64,000 nt of DNA from Streptomyces sp. B21-083 (GCF_036898825.1 NZ_JARUND010000002.1:3348001-3412000); one strand, 5' to 3'; counted from the stretch's first letter, positions 31,585 to 41,018 are shown. Notes: generated by a model not told the origin, from the sequence alone. Translations and numbers: made by a program.

Positions 31585-31613
31585 ACGTACCAAGACGTAC
31601 CAAGTTGGCGTAC
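31585..31613 (+). promoter_or_regulatory. Direct/inverted repeats, candidate GntR operator
   Basis: ACGTACCAAG occurs twice head to tail (31585-31594 and 31595-31604), followed by TTGGCGTAC, so the second copy also forms an inverted repeat (GTACCAAG-TTGGCGTAC). It lies 58 bp upstream of the repressor start and 80 bp upstream of the divergent operon, a good place for autoregulation and repression of both. Confidence 0.55.
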
Positions 31614-31692
31614 AGTCAGATGCCGCAAGAAGACCCCGGCGGGTCGGTCAGGACCCCCGGGGCATGGCCACCAACCCTGGAAGGTTGACGAC

Positions 31693-32127
31693 ATGCGCGA
31701 GCGTAGCGCGGCTGTATTGATCGGGGCGTTGCTGCCCCTGTTGTGCCGGGTGCTTCCAGCCACTGGCAGGCGACGACAAGCAACTTCGGAACGAGATCGA
31801 ACTCTCGTGACCCGCAGCAACGTAGAAAGCCATGTTCTCCAGGCAGCACGAGTACGGGCCCAGCTCCGATCGCCGTACAGCACGGACAAGGGAGCTCTGG
31901 ACGGTTCGGCATCCCGTCTGTCACGGCCATACCTGCCCGCTCTCGATGACTGGGCCCCAGAGATGATCACGGCACCCCGCACCGCGCGGGTGCGGCCCTA
32001 CTGGACGTCGCGAGAACACGTAGCGCAGTGGAGGCGGCGGCGCGTGCTCGTGCTGGCAGCCCACTTCCGCCTCGACCTCGACACCCGAAACCTTCGTACG
32101 ACCCCGGTCTCGGGTGGGATCCATTGA
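31693..32127 (+). CDS. Hypothetical basic protein, first gene of a tiny-gene operon
   Basis: A 144-residue Arg-rich protein (MRERSAAVLIGALLPLLCRV start; LDGSASRLSRPYLPALDDWA and RRRRVLVLAAHFRLDLDTRN later). The hydrophobic N-terminus is short. From memory, similar proteins with a SRPY(L/V) segment followed by an Arg-rich helix occur next to small GntR repressors in many streptomycetes; no function is known. Its stop overlaps the next start (TTGA, 32124-32127). Confidence 0.65.
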   Translation: MRERSAAVLIGALLPLLCRVLPATGRRRQATSERDRTLVTRSNVESHVLQAARVRAQLRSPYSTDKGALDGSASRLSRPYLPALDDWAPEMITAPRTARVRPYWTSREHVAQWRRRRVLVLAAHFRLDLDTRNLRTTPVSGGIH

Positions 32128-32324
32128 CGTCGGCGCAGACGAACACAGACACGTGCGGAACGGTCCGCGCCTCCCTGCTGTACCACGCACCGATCTTCAG
32201 CGAGAGCGGCGCTTGCGTGCTCGCGAAGGGGCACGCCGGGGACCACCGAGATGTGCGGGGCCGCACCTGGTACGTGATTCCGCTCCACCCCGCGCCCAAC
32301 AACGAACGGGAGACGGCCAAGTGA
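32124..32324 (+). CDS. Hypothetical 66-residue Cys/His protein
   Basis: The TTG start overlaps the previous stop. The central CVLAKGHAGDHRDVRGR has Cys-x5-His-x3-His spacing that could bind zinc, with another Cys near the N-terminus. The second gene of the coupled operon. Unknown function. Confidence 0.6.
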   Translation: MTSAQTNTDTCGTVRASLLYHAPIFSESGACVLAKGHAGDHRDVRGRTWYVIPLHPAPNNERETAK

Positions 32325-32512
32325 GCAACGCCCACGAACCAGCCTGGACGCCGGAACCCCCTTATGTGTCCGGCTGCTGCGCAATCGGCACCCATGACCA
32401 GTGCCGGGACGGCGAGCTTCGTGAGAGCGGCGTACAAGGGCTCCACTATCTGGTGTGCGACTGTGGCTGCCACCGCCCCGCCCTCACTCTGTTGAAGGGC
32501 ACCGCAACGTGA
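32321..32512 (+). CDS. Hypothetical 63-residue Cys-rich protein
   Basis: The GTG start overlaps the previous stop (GTGA, 32321-32324). It has five Cys residues (GCCAIGTHDQC and VCDCGCH) and several His, suggesting a small metal-binding protein. Unknown function. Confidence 0.6.
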   Translation: MSNAHEPAWTPEPPYVSGCCAIGTHDQCRDGELRESGVQGLHYLVCDCGCHRPALTLLKGTAT

Positions 32513-32646
32513 ACTCCATTGGCTCCGAATCAAGTTGGTCGCAGGTGCGACGGAAGCGACTAAAGGCGGGCGCCTTCACTGCGGCGCTCATGATCGTGTG
32601 GGTCGTAACGGTCGTCGTCGCCGTGACCACAATCAGCCGCCTCTAG
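32509..32646 (+). CDS. Hypothetical 45-residue single-pass membrane peptide
   Basis: The GTG start overlaps the previous stop (GTGA, 32509-32512). A basic N-terminal half (QVRRKRLKAG) precedes one membrane helix (ALMIVWVVTVVVAVTTI) close to the C-terminus. The last gene of the coupled operon, followed by a terminator. Confidence 0.6.
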   Translation: MNSIGSESSWSQVRRKRLKAGAFTAALMIVWVVTVVVAVTTISRL

Positions 32647-32662
32647 CTGCTGCATTCGTGCC

Positions 32663-32699
32663 GAGGCGGCCCTCTCCAAGTCGCGGAGACGGCCGCCTC
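32663..32699 (+). terminator. Strong hairpin after the tiny-gene operon
   Basis: GAGGCGGCC (32663-32671) pairs perfectly with GGCCGCCTC (32691-32699); after one C-C mismatch the stem continues for 5 bp around a 7-nt loop. It lies between the operon and the convergent tricorn-like gene, and can stop transcription from both sides. Confidence 0.75.
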
Positions 32700-32729
32700 C
32701 CGCAATCGGGCTCTTCAGCCCAACACCCT

Positions 32730-35700
32730 CTACAGCTCCGGCAACCCCGGCGCCCTCTTCGCCGGCCGCTCCTCCAGCGACTCCAACGCCAGCCGGATCG
32801 CCTCGTCCAGCTGGACATCCCGGCCCGCCGCATAATCCTGCGGAGTCTGCACGACCTCCACGTCGGGATCGACGCCGTGGTTCTCGACCCCCCAGCCGTA
32901 ACCCTCCAGCCAGAACGCGTACTTGGGCTGTGTGACCCGGGTTCCGTCGACCAGCTGGTAGCGGTTGTCGATGCCGATGACGCCGCCCCACGTCCGCGTG
33001 CCGACCACCGGGCCGATGCCCAGCGCCTTGATCGCCGCGTTGACGATGTCACCGTCCGAGCCGGAGAACTCGTTGGCGACGGCGACGACGGGCCCGCGCG
33101 GCGCGTCCTCCGGATAGCTGTACGGACGTAGCCCGCGCGGCAGGTTCCAGCCGGCGATCCGGCGTGCCAGCTTCTCCACGACCAGCTGGGACGTGTGGCC
33201 GCCCCGGTTCTCGCGGACGTCGACGATCAAGCCCTCCTTCGCGACCTCGATCCGCAGGTCGCGGTGGATCTGGGCCCAGCCGGGCGCCTGCATGTCGGGC
33301 ACGTGCAGATAGCCGAGCCGCCCGCCGGACTTCTCGGCGACGTACGCCCGCCGGTCGTTGACCCATGCGTGGTAGCGCAGCGGTTCCTCGTCCGAGAGGG
33401 GTACGACGATCACGTGCCGCGCGTCGCCGCCGCCGGACGGCGAGACGGTCAGCTCGATGGGCTTGCCCGCCGTACCGACCAGCAGGGGGCCGGGCCCGGT
33501 CACCGGGTCGACGGGCTGTCCGGCGACCGCCACGATGGCGTCGCCCGGGCGTACCGCGACGCCGGGTGCGGCGAGCGGGGAGACGCCGTCGGGGTCGGAG
33601 GTCTCGGCGGGCAGGATGCGGTCGACGCGCCAGAGAGGGGTGTCCTGGGGGCCGTCCTCGTGGCGGGAGATGTCGGCGCCCAGGAGGCCCTGCCGCTCAC
33701 CGCTGCCGTGCCCGCCGCGCGGGGTGACGTAGGCGTGCGAGGTGCCCAACTCGCCCTGGACCTCCCAGAGCAGGTCGACGAGGTCGTCATGGGTGGCGAC
33801 GCGTTCGAGGAGGGGCCGGTAGCGGTCGAGGACGCCGTCCCAGTCGGTGCCGTTCATGTCCGCGCGCCAGAAGTTGTCGCGCATGATGCGGCCGTTCTCG
33901 GCGTACATCTGCCGCCATTCGACGACCGGGTCCACGCTCTGCCGTACGCGCGACAGGTCGACGGTGATGTTGGTGTCGCTCTCGTCGTCGTTCGAGGCGC
34001 GCCGGTCGCTGGGTACGACCTTCAGCTTGCCGTCGGTCCACAGCAGGACCCGTTTGCCGTCGCCGCTGACGGCGAAGTGGTCGGCGTCCCCGGCGAGGTG
34101 CTCGATGCGCGTCTGGGCGAGGTCGTACCTCTCCAGCTCGGTCTTCGGGTCGGGGTCGTCCGGGGTGGCCCGGGAGGCGCCGAGGACTCCGCGCACGGGG
34201 TGGCGCAGCCACAGCACACCGTCCTTGGCGGCCCGCAGGTTGGAGTAGCGGGCGGCCTCGACCGGGAACGGGACGATACGGTCGGCCAACCCGTCGAGGT
34301 CGATACGGGTCGCCGGGGCCCCCTCGCTGTCGGGGGTCTCGTCCTTGTCCGGCGCCTCGAAGGGCCGCCCGTGCCGCTGCGGCCCGAAGGGCGAGGGCGT
34401 GGTCGCGGCGAGGGTGATGAGGTGGGGGCGCGAGCCGCCGACGAAGGCCAGGTCGAAAACGTGCTCGTCGTAGACGGGGTCGAAGGACCGCGCCGACAGG
34501 AACACCAGGTGCTTGCCGTCGGCGGTGAACGCGGGTGAGTAGTCCCGGAACCGCAGCGGAGTCGCCTCGGTCACCGACAGGTCGGTGGTGTTGGCGAGCT
34601 TGAGCTGACGCAGCGGGTTCGGCCCGGGGTGGGACCAGGCGAGCCAGGCGGAGTCGGGCGAGAAGACGAGCCCGGACGCGTCACCGTCGCCGCTGCTGTC
34701 GACCTCGCGGACCTCCCCCGACTCGCGCTCGACGAGCAGCACGCGCCCGTCGTGCGAGGCGACGGCGGCCCGGCTCCCGTCGGGCGCCATGGCCAGGCCG
34801 AGGACCCGGCCGAGCTGGCCGGCGGCGAGCCTGCGCGGTGTGGCCCCCGGTGCGGTGCCGGTCGCCGGGGCGAACTCCAGTGCGTCGTCGCCCTCCGCGT
34901 CCGTCACCCACACGGCCCATTCCTCGCCGTCCACGCGGAAGGCGCGGGGCAGCCGGGCCCGTACGCCGTGTCCGGAGGCGAGCACCCGGGCCGGGCCGGA
35001 CCGGTGGGTGACCCAGTGCACGGAGCCGCGCACGCCGATGGCGCTGCCGCGCCCGGTGTGGTCGGGTGCTGCGGACCCGAACCAGCGGGAGGCGCTCACG
35101 GGATGGGGCTGGAGATCGGCGCGCTGCCCGCCGAGCCGGATGTCGAGCCGTCGCGGCTCGGCCCCGTCCAGGTCGTCGAGGAGCCACAGTTCACCGGCGG
35201 AGGAGTAGACGACACGGTTGCCGTCGCTCGCGGCGTGCCGGGCGTAGAAGCCTCCCCCATTCTCGGCTTCGCTCGAACGGGAGGTGCCCCCACCCGGGGT
35301 GTGCCGTCGCAGGTCGGAGCCGTCGGCCAGGGACGAGTACAGCGCCCCGACTCCTTCGTGGTCGGATAGGAACGCGATGCGCTCCCCGACCCACACCGGG
35401 TACTCCAGGTTCCCGTCCAGGTCGGCATGGAGCCGGACGAACTCTCCGGCGCTTTCGCCCTCTTGGCCGTCCCTGTCGATCCACAGCTTGCCCGCCGTAC
35501 CGCCCCGGTAGCGCTTCCACCAGGCGGCCTCGCGTCCCATGGGAGCGGAGAGAAGAACGGTCGCCGGCCCCTGGGCGACATCGCCAACGGGCCCGTACGG
35601 CAGGACAGTTGCCGGTCCGCCGTCGAGCGGCACGGCCCTGGCCCAGGAGCGGCGCAGGCTGGCCTGCCCCTGGGTACTGATGGCGAGGACCCGACCGTCC

Positions 35701-35999
35701 GGGGTCCAGCCGCGCACCTGGGTCTTCCAACTGCCCCAGTAGGTCAGCCGTTTGGTGGATCCGCCGTCGATCGGGGCGACATACACCTCGGGTGCGCCGT
35801 CGCGGGTGGAGGTCCAGGCGAGACGGGTGCCGTCGGGGGAGATTCGGGGATGGTTCACCGGCACGTTGTCGGCGCTGACGCGCCAGGCCCGGCCGCCGTC
35901 GAGCGGGGCGACCCAGACGTCGTCCTCGGCGGTGAAGGCGACCGAGTCGCCGTGCAGATGCGGAAACCGGAGATACGCAGGCGAAGAGGGCTGAGTCAC
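32730..35999 (-). CDS. Tricorn-like S41 family peptidase
   Basis: A 1089-residue protein with the tricorn layout: a six-bladed and a seven-bladed beta-propeller (WD40-like DGTRLAWTSTRDG and PDSAWLAWSH repeats, residues 1-660), a PDZ domain (about 760-860) and a C-terminal S41 catalytic domain. The nucleophile Ser lies in NEFSGSDGD at about 979-984, and VGTRTWGG follows. It probably trims peptides in the cytoplasm, as tricorn does after the proteasome. No signal peptide was seen. Confidence 0.92.
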   Translation of the reverse strand: MTQPSSPAYLRFPHLHGDSVAFTAEDDVWVAPLDGGRAWRVSADNVPVNHPRISPDGTRLAWTSTRDGAPEVYVAPIDGGSTKRLTYWGSWKTQVRGWTPDGRVLAISTQGQASLRRSWARAVPLDGGPATVLPYGPVGDVAQGPATVLLSAPMGREAAWWKRYRGGTAGKLWIDRDGQEGESAGEFVRLHADLDGNLEYPVWVGERIAFLSDHEGVGALYSSLADGSDLRRHTPGGGTSRSSEAENGGGFYARHAASDGNRVVYSSAGELWLLDDLDGAEPRRLDIRLGGQRADLQPHPVSASRWFGSAAPDHTGRGSAIGVRGSVHWVTHRSGPARVLASGHGVRARLPRAFRVDGEEWAVWVTDAEGDDALEFAPATGTAPGATPRRLAAGQLGRVLGLAMAPDGSRAAVASHDGRVLLVERESGEVREVDSSGDGDASGLVFSPDSAWLAWSHPGPNPLRQLKLANTTDLSVTEATPLRFRDYSPAFTADGKHLVFLSARSFDPVYDEHVFDLAFVGGSRPHLITLAATTPSPFGPQRHGRPFEAPDKDETPDSEGAPATRIDLDGLADRIVPFPVEAARYSNLRAAKDGVLWLRHPVRGVLGASRATPDDPDPKTELERYDLAQTRIEHLAGDADHFAVSGDGKRVLLWTDGKLKVVPSDRRASNDDESDTNITVDLSRVRQSVDPVVEWRQMYAENGRIMRDNFWRADMNGTDWDGVLDRYRPLLERVATHDDLVDLLWEVQGELGTSHAYVTPRGGHGSGERQGLLGADISRHEDGPQDTPLWRVDRILPAETSDPDGVSPLAAPGVAVRPGDAIVAVAGQPVDPVTGPGPLLVGTAGKPIELTVSPSGGGDARHVIVVPLSDEEPLRYHAWVNDRRAYVAEKSGGRLGYLHVPDMQAPGWAQIHRDLRIEVAKEGLIVDVRENRGGHTSQLVVEKLARRIAGWNLPRGLRPYSYPEDAPRGPVVAVANEFSGSDGDIVNAAIKALGIGPVVGTRTWGGVIGIDNRYQLVDGTRVTQPKYAFWLEGYGWGVENHGVDPDVEVVQTPQDYAAGRDVQLDEAIRLALESLEERPAKRAPGLPEL

Positions 36000-36115
36000 C
36001 CGATCACCCTAGGCAACGATCACGCCCCCTGACAGGGGCTTGGACCACTTCATAAGCAATCCACCACGGCCCGAACACGCTGTTGCCCGTCTCGTCTACC
36101 TTCTCACTTGCCTTC

Positions 36116-36706
36116 TCACTTGCCTTCTACAGGCATGCAGTTCGGGTTCTTCTGGCACCAGATGGTCCTCGTCACGGTGACGGTCACGGTCGGCGCGGGC
36201 CGCCCGTTGTCCGGCGGCCGCCAGGTGGCGGGCGGGGTGCGCGTCGGCGTACTGGGCGCGTCGCAGTTGCCGAGGCCGCCGACGCGGAACCGCTGCTTGC
36301 CGTCGACCTTGGCGGTGAGGTTCCCGCGTACGCACCTGCCGTCGACCGCGCGCGTCACCTTGCCGGTGACGGTGATGTCCTTGCCGTCCCTTGTCTTGCC
36401 CCGGCAGTCGACGTCGGCGACAGTGGCCTCGCTCGGCGAGGGCGAACTCCCGGACGCGGACGCCTTGTTGCCGTTACCGTTGCCGCCGCCGACCGAGGCC
36501 GTGCAGGTGAGCCACTGGACGTCGACGTGCCGCCGCTCCAGCTCCTTGGTCGCCGTCCCGTCGGTGGTGAAGGCGACGGTGGCTGAGCTGAGCCCACCGG
36601 GATCGCAGGCGACGACACCACCCCCGACGGCCACCACGAGTCCGGCCACCGCGACCACCCTGCGGTGTCTGCTCGGCCGATGCCAAATCCGCCTCAAAGC
36701 CCCCAT
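36116..36706 (-). CDS. Putative lipoprotein, function unknown
   Basis: A 196-residue exported protein. A basic start (RRIWHRPSRHRR) and hydrophobic core lead to VVAC, a possible lipobox. The mature part has a beta-rich domain with several Cys (TCTASV, VDCRGKTRDG, RCVRGN, LGNCDA) and a Thr/Pro-rich end. ATG 36706 is preferred because it places the signal correctly. No family recognised. Confidence 0.65.
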   Translation of the reverse strand: MGALRRIWHRPSRHRRVVAVAGLVVAVGGGVVACDPGGLSSATVAFTTDGTATKELERRHVDVQWLTCTASVGGGNGNGNKASASGSSPSPSEATVADVDCRGKTRDGKDITVTGKVTRAVDGRCVRGNLTAKVDGKQRFRVGGLGNCDAPSTPTRTPPATWRPPDNGRPAPTVTVTVTRTIWCQKNPNCMPVEGK

Positions 36707-36790
36707 GGAAGGCAGCCTGCCACCGCGGTCGCCGACACGGAAGAGCGGATACGGACAGGCCTCAGGCCTCCGCACCCAAGGACCAGGACC

Positions 36791-37534
36791 CTAGGACCAG
36801 CGTCCGGTGCGGCCGAGCAGCAGTGCCGTCGCGGCGGTTCCGGCGGTGGAGGTACGCAGCACACTGGCCCCGAGCCGGTACGCCTTCGCCCCCGCCGCCT
36901 CGAAGAGGGCCAACTCCTCGGGGCAGACGCCGCCTTCGGGCCCGACGACCAGCACGATGTCTCCGGTGGAGGGGAGTTCGGCGGTCGCCAGCGCGGCGCT
37001 GCCGTACTCACGGTCCTCGTGCAGTACGGCGGCGAAGTCGGCTTCGGCGAGCAGCGCGGCGACCTGCTTGCTCGACGCGGCGTCCGCGACCTCCGGGAAC
37101 CGCACCCGGCGCGACTGCTTGCCGGATTCCCGGGCGGTGGCACGCCACTTGGCGAGCGCCTTCAGCCCACGATCCCCCCGCCACTGCGTGACGCACCGCG
37201 AGGCGGCCCAGGGAACGATGGCGTCGACACCGGTCTCGGTCATCGTCTCGACGGCCAACTCGCCCCGGTCACCCTTGGGAAGAGCCTGGACGACGGTGAT
37301 ACGAGGAGACTGGGCGGCTTCCTCGACGACCGACCCGAGCCGCAGCACCAGTTGGTCCTTGCCCTCGGCGGCGACGACCTCGCCCTCGGCCCAGCGCCCG
37401 GCGCCGTCGGTGAGGACGACGGTCTCACCGGCCTTCAGCCGCTTCACGGAGACGGCGTGGCGTCCTTCGGGCCCGTCAAGGACGTACTGGCGGACATCGG
37501 GCAACCGCTCGACGACGAACACGGGAGCGGTCAC
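36791..37534 (-). CDS. rsmE: 16S rRNA m3U1498 methyltransferase RsmE
   Basis: A 247-residue SPOUT-class enzyme. An N-terminal PUA-like domain (GRHAVSVKRLKAGETVVLTD) is followed by the knotted domain (ELAVETMTETGVDAIVPWAA, LVVGPEGGVCPEE, LGASVLRTSTAGTAA) that binds SAM. It methylates U1498 of 16S rRNA. It overlaps the nitronate monooxygenase stop by 4 bp, and its downstream neighbour is the lipoprotein. Confidence 0.95.
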   Translation of the reverse strand: MTAPVFVVERLPDVRQYVLDGPEGRHAVSVKRLKAGETVVLTDGAGRWAEGEVVAAEGKDQLVLRLGSVVEEAAQSPRITVVQALPKGDRGELAVETMTETGVDAIVPWAASRCVTQWRGDRGLKALAKWRATARESGKQSRRVRFPEVADAASSKQVAALLAEADFAAVLHEDREYGSAALATAELPSTGDIVLVVGPEGGVCPEELALFEAAGAKAYRLGASVLRTSTAGTAATALLLGRTGRWS

Positions 37535-38652
37535 GAACGCTCGCCCCCGCCCAGCAACGCGTCCCGCGCGGACTCGATCTCGTCCACCAGCACCCTCACC
37601 AGCTCCCCCGCCGGAAGCTCACGGGCCATCCTGTGCCCCTGTCCCGCCCAGAGCGCCATACCCTGCGCGTCGCCGGCCGCGGCGGCCTTCTTGCGGACGG
37701 GCGAGGTGAGGTGGTGGACCTCGGGGTAGGCGGCGGGCGCGTAGGGGCCGTGCTCGCGCAGGAAACGGTTCACCAGACCCCGGGCGGGCCGGCCGGAGAA
37801 CGCGCGCGTCAGCTCCGTACGGACGAAGAGCGGGTTGGTCAGCGCCTGCTTGTGCAGGGCGTGGGCGCCGGACTCGGGGGTGGCGAGGAAGGCGGTGCCG
37901 AGCTGGGCGGCGCTCGCGCCCGCGGCGAGGACGGCGGCGATCTGGCTGCCGCGCATGATCCCGCCGGCGGCGACGAGGGGAAGGTCGACGGTCTCGCGGA
38001 CCTGGGCGATGAGGGAGAGCAGCCCGACTGCGGACCCGTCCGCCTCGGCGTTGTCACGATGGGTGCCCTGATGGCCGCCGGCCTCGACGCCCTGCACGAT
38101 CACGGCGTCGGCCCCGGCCCGCTGTACGGCGAGGGCCTCGTCGGCGGTGGTCGCGGTGACCAGGGTGAGCGTGCCCGCGCGGCGGAGGGAGTCCAGTACG
38201 TCGCTGCTGGGCACCCCGAAGTGGAAGGAGACGACCGGGACCGGGTTGTCGAGGAGGACGGCGAGCTTGGCGTCGTAGCCGTCGTCACGTCCGCTGTCCG
38301 GGTCGCCCAGCTCGGTGTCGTACCAGGTGGCCTCACCGGCGAGCTGATGGGCGTAGACCTCGACGGCGGCGCTATAAGGGGGCGCGGCTTCAGCCGCTCC
38401 GGTGGAGCCGGTGCTTGCACCGGGATACTCGGGCTGCGGCATGAAGAGGTTCACGCCGAAGGGGCGTCCGGTGAGCCCGCGCAGCTGCTTGATCTCCTGG
38501 TACATGCCGTCCGCGGTCTTGTACCCGGCGGCGAGGAACCCGAGCCCGCCCGCGTCGGCGACGGCACCGGCGAGCTGCGGGAGGGAAACGCCGCCCGCCA
38601 TGGGCGCCTGCACGATCGGGTGAGGGAAGAGATCGGTCAGTGCGGAGGACAT
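37531..38652 (-). CDS. Nitronate monooxygenase (FMN-dependent, 2-nitropropane dioxygenase type)
   Basis: A 373-residue TIM-barrel flavoenzyme. Typical stretches are PIVQAPMAGGVSLPQLAGAV at the start, VIVQGVEAGGHQGTHRD carrying the catalytic His, and LPLVAAGGIMRGSQIAAVLA for phosphate binding. It oxidises nitronates such as propionate-3-nitronate. Translationally coupled to rsmE. Confidence 0.92.
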   Translation of the reverse strand: MSSALTDLFPHPIVQAPMAGGVSLPQLAGAVADAGGLGFLAAGYKTADGMYQEIKQLRGLTGRPFGVNLFMPQPEYPGASTGSTGAAEAAPPYSAAVEVYAHQLAGEATWYDTELGDPDSGRDDGYDAKLAVLLDNPVPVVSFHFGVPSSDVLDSLRRAGTLTLVTATTADEALAVQRAGADAVIVQGVEAGGHQGTHRDNAEADGSAVGLLSLIAQVRETVDLPLVAAGGIMRGSQIAAVLAAGASAAQLGTAFLATPESGAHALHKQALTNPLFVRTELTRAFSGRPARGLVNRFLREHGPYAPAAYPEVHHLTSPVRKKAAAAGDAQGMALWAGQGHRMARELPAGELVRVLVDEIESARDALLGGGERS

Positions 38653-38705
38653 GACGGCATGTTGTCACGTCCTCGGCACAAGTCCCGAATCAGGCCGTAG
38701 GGGGC

Positions 38706-38724
38706 CCGGGGGCGTAGCCCCCGG
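38706..38724 (-). terminator. GC hairpin downstream of dnaJ
   Basis: An 8-bp stem (CCGGGGGC / GCCCCCGG) with a GTA loop lies 18 bp after the dnaJ stop. Its core GGGGGCGTAGCCCCC matches the hairpins at 43024 and 52219, so it belongs to a dispersed terminator family. Confidence 0.65.
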
Positions 38725-38742
38725 ACGCCCCGCGCCCAACCA

Positions 38743-39879
38743 TCAGCGTCCGTTGAACGCGTCCTTCAACCGCGAGAACAGCCCCTGCTGCCCGGGCTGG
38801 AACTGCCCCGTGGGCCGCTCCTCACCCCGCAGCAGCGCCAGCTCCCGCAGCAACCGCTCCTGCTCGGGATCGAGCTTCGACGGGGTCATGACCTCGACAT
38901 GGACGATGAGGTCACCGCGCCCCCCGCCCCGCAGGTGCGTGACACCCCGCCCGTGCAGCGGAATCGACTGCCCGGACTGCGTGCCCGGACGGATGTCGAC
39001 CTCCTCCAGCCCGTCGAGCGTCTCCAGCGGCACCTTCGTGCCCAGCGACGCCGCCGTCATCGGAAGAGTCACCGTGCAGTGCAGATCGTCCCCGCGCCGC
39101 TGGAACTGCGAGTGCGGCAGCTCATGGATCTCGACGTACAGGTCACCGGCAGGGCCACCACCGGGCCCCACCTCACCCTCACCGGCGAGCTGGATCCTCG
39201 TACCGTTGTCGACACCCGCGGGAATCTTCACGGTCAGCGTCCGCCGCGACCGCACCCGCCCGTCACCGGCGCACTCGGGGCACGGGGTCGGAACGACCGT
39301 CCCGAACCCCTGGCACTGCGGGCAGGGCCGGGACGTCATGACCTGGCCCAGGAAGGACCGCGTCACCTGGGACACCTCACCCCGGCCGCGACACATGTCG
39401 CAGGTCTGGGCGGAGGTCCCCGGCGCCGCACCCTCACCACTGCAGGTGGCGCACACCACGGCCGTGTCGACCTGGATGTCCTTGGTCGTCCCGAAGGCGG
39501 CCTCGTCCAGCTCGATGTCGAGCCGGATCATCGCGTCCTGGCCGCGCCGCGTACGCGACCTCGGCCCCCGCTGGGACGCCGTTCCGAAGAACGCGTCCAT
39601 GATGTCCGAGAAGTTCCCGAAGCCACCGGCGCCGAAGCCGCCCGCGCCTCCGCCGCCCGCCTGCGAGAGGGGGTCGCCGCCGAGGTCGTAGACCTGCTTC
39701 TTCTGCGGGTCCGACAACACCTCGTACGCGGCGTTGATCTCCTTGAACCGCTCCTGCGTCTTCGGATCGGGGTTGACGTCCGGGTGCAGCTCGCGGGCGA
39801 GCCTCCTGAACGCCTTCTTGATCTCGTCCTGGGACGCGTCGCGGCGCACGCCGAGTACGGCGTAGTAGTCCGTGGCCAC
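38743..39879 (-). CDS. dnaJ: Chaperone DnaJ (DnaJ2 type, hrcA-linked)
   Basis: A 378-residue type I J-protein. The J domain has HPD at residues 32-34, a Gly/Phe-rich linker lies at about 75-100, and the four zinc repeats are CATCSGEG, CDMCRGRG, CPQCQGFG and CPECAGDG, then the substrate-binding C-terminal domains. It stimulates DnaK. It sits 1 bp downstream of hrcA, the usual second dnaJ locus of actinomycetes, controlled through CIRCE. Confidence 0.96.
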   Translation of the reverse strand: MATDYYAVLGVRRDASQDEIKKAFRRLARELHPDVNPDPKTQERFKEINAAYEVLSDPQKKQVYDLGGDPLSQAGGGGAGGFGAGGFGNFSDIMDAFFGTASQRGPRSRTRRGQDAMIRLDIELDEAAFGTTKDIQVDTAVVCATCSGEGAAPGTSAQTCDMCRGRGEVSQVTRSFLGQVMTSRPCPQCQGFGTVVPTPCPECAGDGRVRSRRTLTVKIPAGVDNGTRIQLAGEGEVGPGGGPAGDLYVEIHELPHSQFQRRGDDLHCTVTLPMTAASLGTKVPLETLDGLEEVDIRPGTQSGQSIPLHGRGVTHLRGGGRGDLIVHVEVMTPSKLDPEQERLLRELALLRGEERPTGQFQPGQQGLFSRLKDAFNGR

Positions 39880-39880
39880 T

Positions 39881-40897
39881 TTAGGACTCCGCCAGGATCT
39901 GTCCGACGTACCGTGCCACTGCGCGTACCGCTCCCATCGTTCCCGGGTAGTCCATGCGGGTCGGTCCGACCACGCCGAGCTTGGCCACTGCCTCGCCGCC
40001 CGAACCGTAGCCGACCGACACGACGGACGTGGAGTTGAGTCCCTCGTATTTGTTCTCGTGACCGATTCGTACGGTCATGCTCGAATCCCCGGCCTCACCA
40101 AGGAGTTTGAGAAGTACGACCTGTTCCTCCAGGGCTTCCAGAACGGGTCGGATAGTGAGGGGAAAGTCATGTCCGAAGCGGGTCAGATTGGGCGTTCCGC
40201 CAATCATCAGCCGCTCCTCGGTCTCTTCGACGAGCGTCTCCAGAAGGGTGGAGAGCACCGTCGCGACCGTACCCCGGTCCTCCCCCTCGAAGGCGTCCGG
40301 GAGATCCTGCACGAGCTGCGGCACATCCGCGAACCGGCGGCCCGCGACCCTGCTGTTGAGCCGCGCGCGCAGATCCGCCAGTGCCGTCTCCCCGAAGGGC
40401 ACCCGGCAGTCGATCATCCGCTGCTCCACCCGGCCCGTGTCCGTGATCAGCACGAGCATCACGCGCGCGGGAGCGAGCGAGAGCAGCTCCACGTGCCGCA
40501 CGGTCGAGCGGGTGAGCGACGGATACTGCACGACGGCGACCTGCCGCGTCAGCTGGGCGAGCAACCGAACGGTCCGCCCGACCACGTCGTCGAGATCGAC
40601 GGCGCCGTCCAGGAAGTTCTGGATGGCACGCCGCTCTGGCGCGGTCATCGGCTTGACGCCGGCGAGCTTGTCGACGAAGAGCCGGTAGCCCTTGTCGGTC
40701 GGGATGCGCCCGGCGCTGGTGTGGGGCTGGGCGATGAAGCCCTCGTCCTCCAGCACCGCCATGTCGTTGCGGACGGTCGCCGGTGAGACCCCGAGGTTGT
40801 GCCGCTCGGTGAGCGCCTTGGACCCGACCGGCTCCTCGGTGCCGACATAGTCCTGGACGATGGCGCGCAGCACTTCGAGCCTGCGTTCACTGAGCAT
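39881..40897 (-). CDS. hrcA: Heat-inducible repressor HrcA
   Basis: A 338-residue repressor. The N-terminal winged helix ([40 protein letters not shown]) is followed by the GAF-like IRD domain ([20 protein letters not shown]). It binds CIRCE and needs GroEL for activity. ATG 40897 gives the normal family length; the longer frame upstream crosses the CIRCE operator and is not coding. Confidence 0.96.
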   Translation of the reverse strand: MLSERRLEVLRAIVQDYVGTEEPVGSKALTERHNLGVSPATVRNDMAVLEDEGFIAQPHTSAGRIPTDKGYRLFVDKLAGVKPMTAPERRAIQNFLDGAVDLDDVVGRTVRLLAQLTRQVAVVQYPSLTRSTVRHVELLSLAPARVMLVLITDTGRVEQRMIDCRVPFGETALADLRARLNSRVAGRRFADVPQLVQDLPDAFEGEDRGTVATVLSTLLETLVEETEERLMIGGTPNLTRFGHDFPLTIRPVLEALEEQVVLLKLLGEAGDSSMTVRIGHENKYEGLNSTSVVSVGYGSGGEAVAKLGVVGPTRMDYPGTMGAVRAVARYVGQILAES

Positions 40898-40991
40898 GCG
40901 CACACCTCCAGCTGTCGTCCCCTGAGGCCTACCCCGGTAACCGGGCTTCCGCACCGACCTGCACGGCTCTTCGGCTCTCCATTGACCTTCC

Positions 40992-41018
40992 CTGGCACTC
41001 TTCGTGTCCGAGTGCCAG
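40992..41018 (-). promoter_or_regulatory. CIRCE operator for HrcA
   Basis: CTGGCACTC and GAGTGCCAG are separated by 9 bases, a perfect inverted repeat matching the CIRCE consensus core (GCACTC-N9-GAGTGC). It lies 95 bp upstream of the hrcA start and indicates autoregulation of hrcA-dnaJ. Confidence 0.92.
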
